This document shows positions 5,142 to 5,815 of a stretch of 5,815 bases of DNA, in pieces. The notes under the pieces are model-generated. The model was not told the DNA's origin, searched no databases, and worked only from the letters and a program-made list of their open reading frames with translations. The DNA is from Treponema sp. Its GTDB lineage: Bacteria; Spirochaetota; Spirochaetia; Treponematales; Breznakiellaceae. Position numbers and translations under genes: made by a program. Within the stretch, counting starts at the first letter, position 1. Every line of letters begins with the position of its first letter. Location of the stretch: contig JAIRXT010000180.1 in NCBI GenBank assembly GCA_031268125.1, positions 1 to 5,815 on the forward strand, written 5' to 3'.

Positions 5142-5423
5142 TTATTCCTCCAATCTCACGAAGAGGTATTTAAGGATGTTGGCGTTCAGCTTAAAAACCC
5201 GGTCAAGCACGGCGATTTTTGCAGGATCCGCTTTCAGGGTAAAAAGCACGTACTTACCCCGCTTTCTTTTTTTAATCTCATAGGCAAGATCCCGATCCCC
5301 GGTTTCGTCGGTTTTCTCGATCTCCGCCCCGTTGGCGGCCAGGTCGCTTAACAAAAGCTCCCGGCCCGCCCTGTGCTGGTCCTCTTCCAATGGGAAGATT
5401 ACCGTTAATTCATAACGGCGCAT
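5142..5423 (-). CDS. rpsF: 30S ribosomal protein S6
   Basis: A 93-residue protein of normal length. It starts MRRYELTVIFPLEE, the first strand of the ferredoxin-like S6 fold; I-E-K-T-D-E-T-G-D-R-D-L-A-Y-E-I (35-50) and K-G-K-Y-V-L-F-type residues (RGKYVLFTLKADP, 55-67) form the middle strands; the end LDRVFKLNANILKYLFVRLEE carries the L-N-x-x-I-L-(K/R)-Y motif. S6 pairs with S18 on the small-subunit platform. ATG 5423 is chosen because the family starts here and AAGGAGG lies 4 nt upstream. The frame stays open to 5546, but those 41 codons cover the promoter and leader and are not S6-like. It is the first gene of the cluster. Confidence 0.98.
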   Translation of the reverse strand: MRRYELTVIFPLEEDQHRAGRELLLSDLAANGAEIEKTDETGDRDLAYEIKKRKRGKYVLFTLKADPAKIAVLDRVFKLNANILKYLFVRLEE

Positions 5424-5431
5424 GGACCCTC

Positions 5432-5443
5432 CTTGCGGACAAG
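5432..5443 (-). promoter_or_regulatory. UNCG-loop hairpin touching the rpsF ribosome site
   Basis: On the minus strand CTTG-TCCG-CAAG forms a 4-bp stem with a UCCG loop of the stable UNCG class. The 3' arm shares AAG with the AAGGAGG ribosome site, so the fold could tune rpsF initiation. The stem is short. Confidence 0.35.
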
Positions 5444-5448
5444 TTTTC

Positions 5449-5466
5449 CCCTGCGCTACGGCAGGG
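5449..5466 (-). promoter_or_regulatory. Leader hairpin, candidate S6-S18 autoregulatory site
   Basis: CCCTGC (minus, 5466-5461) pairs with GCAGGG (5454-5449) around the loop CGTAGC, placing a CCG at the top of the stem. In several bacteria S6-S18 represses its own operon through an rpsF leader RNA with a conserved CCG. The match here is only suggestive. A smaller stem (5476-5488, CCGTC/GACGG) lies upstream. Confidence 0.3.
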
Positions 5467-5504
5467 CGCCTTGGCCCGTCAAAGACGGACAAAGAGGTTC
5501 GTCT

Positions 5505-5533
5505 ACCATAGCAAAACGCCCCCTTTCCGTCAA
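5505..5533 (-). promoter_or_regulatory. Sigma-70-type promoter of the rpsF operon
   Basis: On the minus strand TTGACG (5533-5528) and TATGGT (5510-5505) are separated by 17 nt, the best promoter match in the window. AT-rich DNA (about 5540-5595) lies upstream and may act as an UP element. Transcription would start near 5498, leaving a leader of roughly 75 nt before rpsF. Confidence 0.7.
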
Positions 5534-5597
5534 CGAGCCAATTCAAATATCCGGCAATTTTACTTTAATTACCCTATTTTTGTAAAGGTAACATTAG

Positions 5598-5630
5598 AGT
5601 TGTTCGATAACCTTTAGTTATCGAACAACT
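5598..5630. repeat. Perfect 14-bp inverted repeat A
   Basis: Arms AGTTGTTCGATAAC (5598-5611) and GTTATCGAACAACT (5617-5630) with a 5-nt loop. The arm is related to that of repeat C (TTGTTC..AACC). It lies upstream of the rpsF promoter in a region between divergent genes, so a terminator role is unlikely. Confidence 0.9.
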
Positions 5631-5644
5631 TCCTTAAAAAAACT

Positions 5645-5665
5645 GCAAAAGGCTTAGCCTTTTGC
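5645..5665. repeat. Perfect 9-bp inverted repeat B
   Basis: Arms GCAAAAGGC (5645-5653) and GCCTTTTGC (5657-5665) with a TTA loop. It sits between repeats A and C. Confidence 0.8.
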
Positions 5666-5667
5666 GA

Positions 5668-5724
5668 GACTTGTTCAACAACCGAAACCCGGCAGAGTTC
5701 AATAAAAAGGTTGTTGAACAAGTC
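5668..5724. repeat. Perfect 16-bp inverted repeat C with 25-nt loop
   Basis: Arms GACTTGTTCAACAACC (5668-5683) and GGTTGTTGAACAAGTC (5709-5724). The arm core TTGTTCAACAACC matches TTGTTCGATAACC of repeat A at 11 of 13 positions, so A, B and C look like one composite element of about 127 bp. Confidence 0.9.
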
Positions 5725-5787
5725 CATTGCCGTCAAGCATCAAATTCCTGTACGGTTATTGCCGGTATTACCGATAATTAGAAGTGT

Positions 5788-5815
5788 ATGAACAAACGTA
5801 TTAACCTGCAGGATA
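5788..5815 (+). CDS. 5' end of a gene cut by the window edge, possibly hfq
   Basis: ATG 5788 opens MNKRINLQD and runs off the window. The I-N-L-Q-D segment resembles the start of Hfq, the Sm-like RNA chaperone whose proteins commonly begin with a short basic stretch then (I/S)-(N/L)-x-Q-D. Nine residues cannot prove a family. The ribosome site AGAAG (5780-5784) is only 3 nt away, which is closer than usual, and no convincing promoter was found. The gene would be divergent from the rpsF operon. Confidence 0.35.

Noticed and set aside
5424..5546. 41-codon N-terminal extension of S6
   Set aside because: The stretch contains the promoter and leader stems, and S6 proteins begin at the MRRYE motif.
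5598..5665. Intrinsic terminators
   Set aside because: The palindromes lie between divergent genes, and no T-run follows the stems in a useful direction.

Overview
The window is from a bacterial chromosome, most likely a spirochaete of the Treponema type and perhaps one of the GC-rich insect-gut or free-living lineages. The evidence is the gene order rpsF-ssb-rpsR-(membrane protein)-rplI-dnaB, the style of the proteins, and intergenic regions packed with inverted repeats. The genus is inferred from pattern recognition, not from a database match.

Layout from left to right. Positions 1-301 (+ strand) hold the tail of an open frame that looks like the end of a BrnT-like toxin, followed by a 74-residue CopG-like, probable antitoxin protein. 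Positions 302-576 lie between convergent genes, contain no gene, and carry at least five perfect or near-perfect hairpins in a row. From 577 to 5533 everything is on the minus strand and reads as one replication/translation cluster. In transcription order it is: a sigma-70-like promoter (5505-5533), rpsF (S6), a 15-codon mini-ORF, ssb, rpsR (S18), a DUF2232-like multi-pass membrane protein, rplI (L9, with a long Ala/Glu/Pro-rich tail), dnaB (replicative helicase) and a ComFB-domain protein. Positions 5534-5815 contain a block of three palindromes (5598-5724) and, at the right edge on the + strand, the first nine codons of another gene, possibly hfq.

The minus-strand cluster combines ribosome assembly (S6 and S18 bind as a pair; L9 is in the large subunit) with DNA replication (SSB, DnaB). 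The same order is known from Firmicutes, where DUF2232 is usually followed by gdpP, a c-di-AMP phosphodiesterase. Here gdpP is absent between DUF2232 and rplI. Gene junctions are tight: rpsF to mini-ORF 2 nt, mini-ORF to ssb sharing TAATG, rpsR to DUF2232 0 nt, rplI to dnaB 2 nt. The two larger gaps (ssb-rpsR, DUF2232-rplI) are filled with hairpins and may contain internal promoters, processing sites or attenuators.

No mobile-element gene, tRNA, rRNA or CRISPR array is visible. The core is an ordinary housekeeping operon. The unusual parts are its structured intergenic DNA, the mini-ORF before ssb, the L9 tail, and the repeat blocks at both ends.
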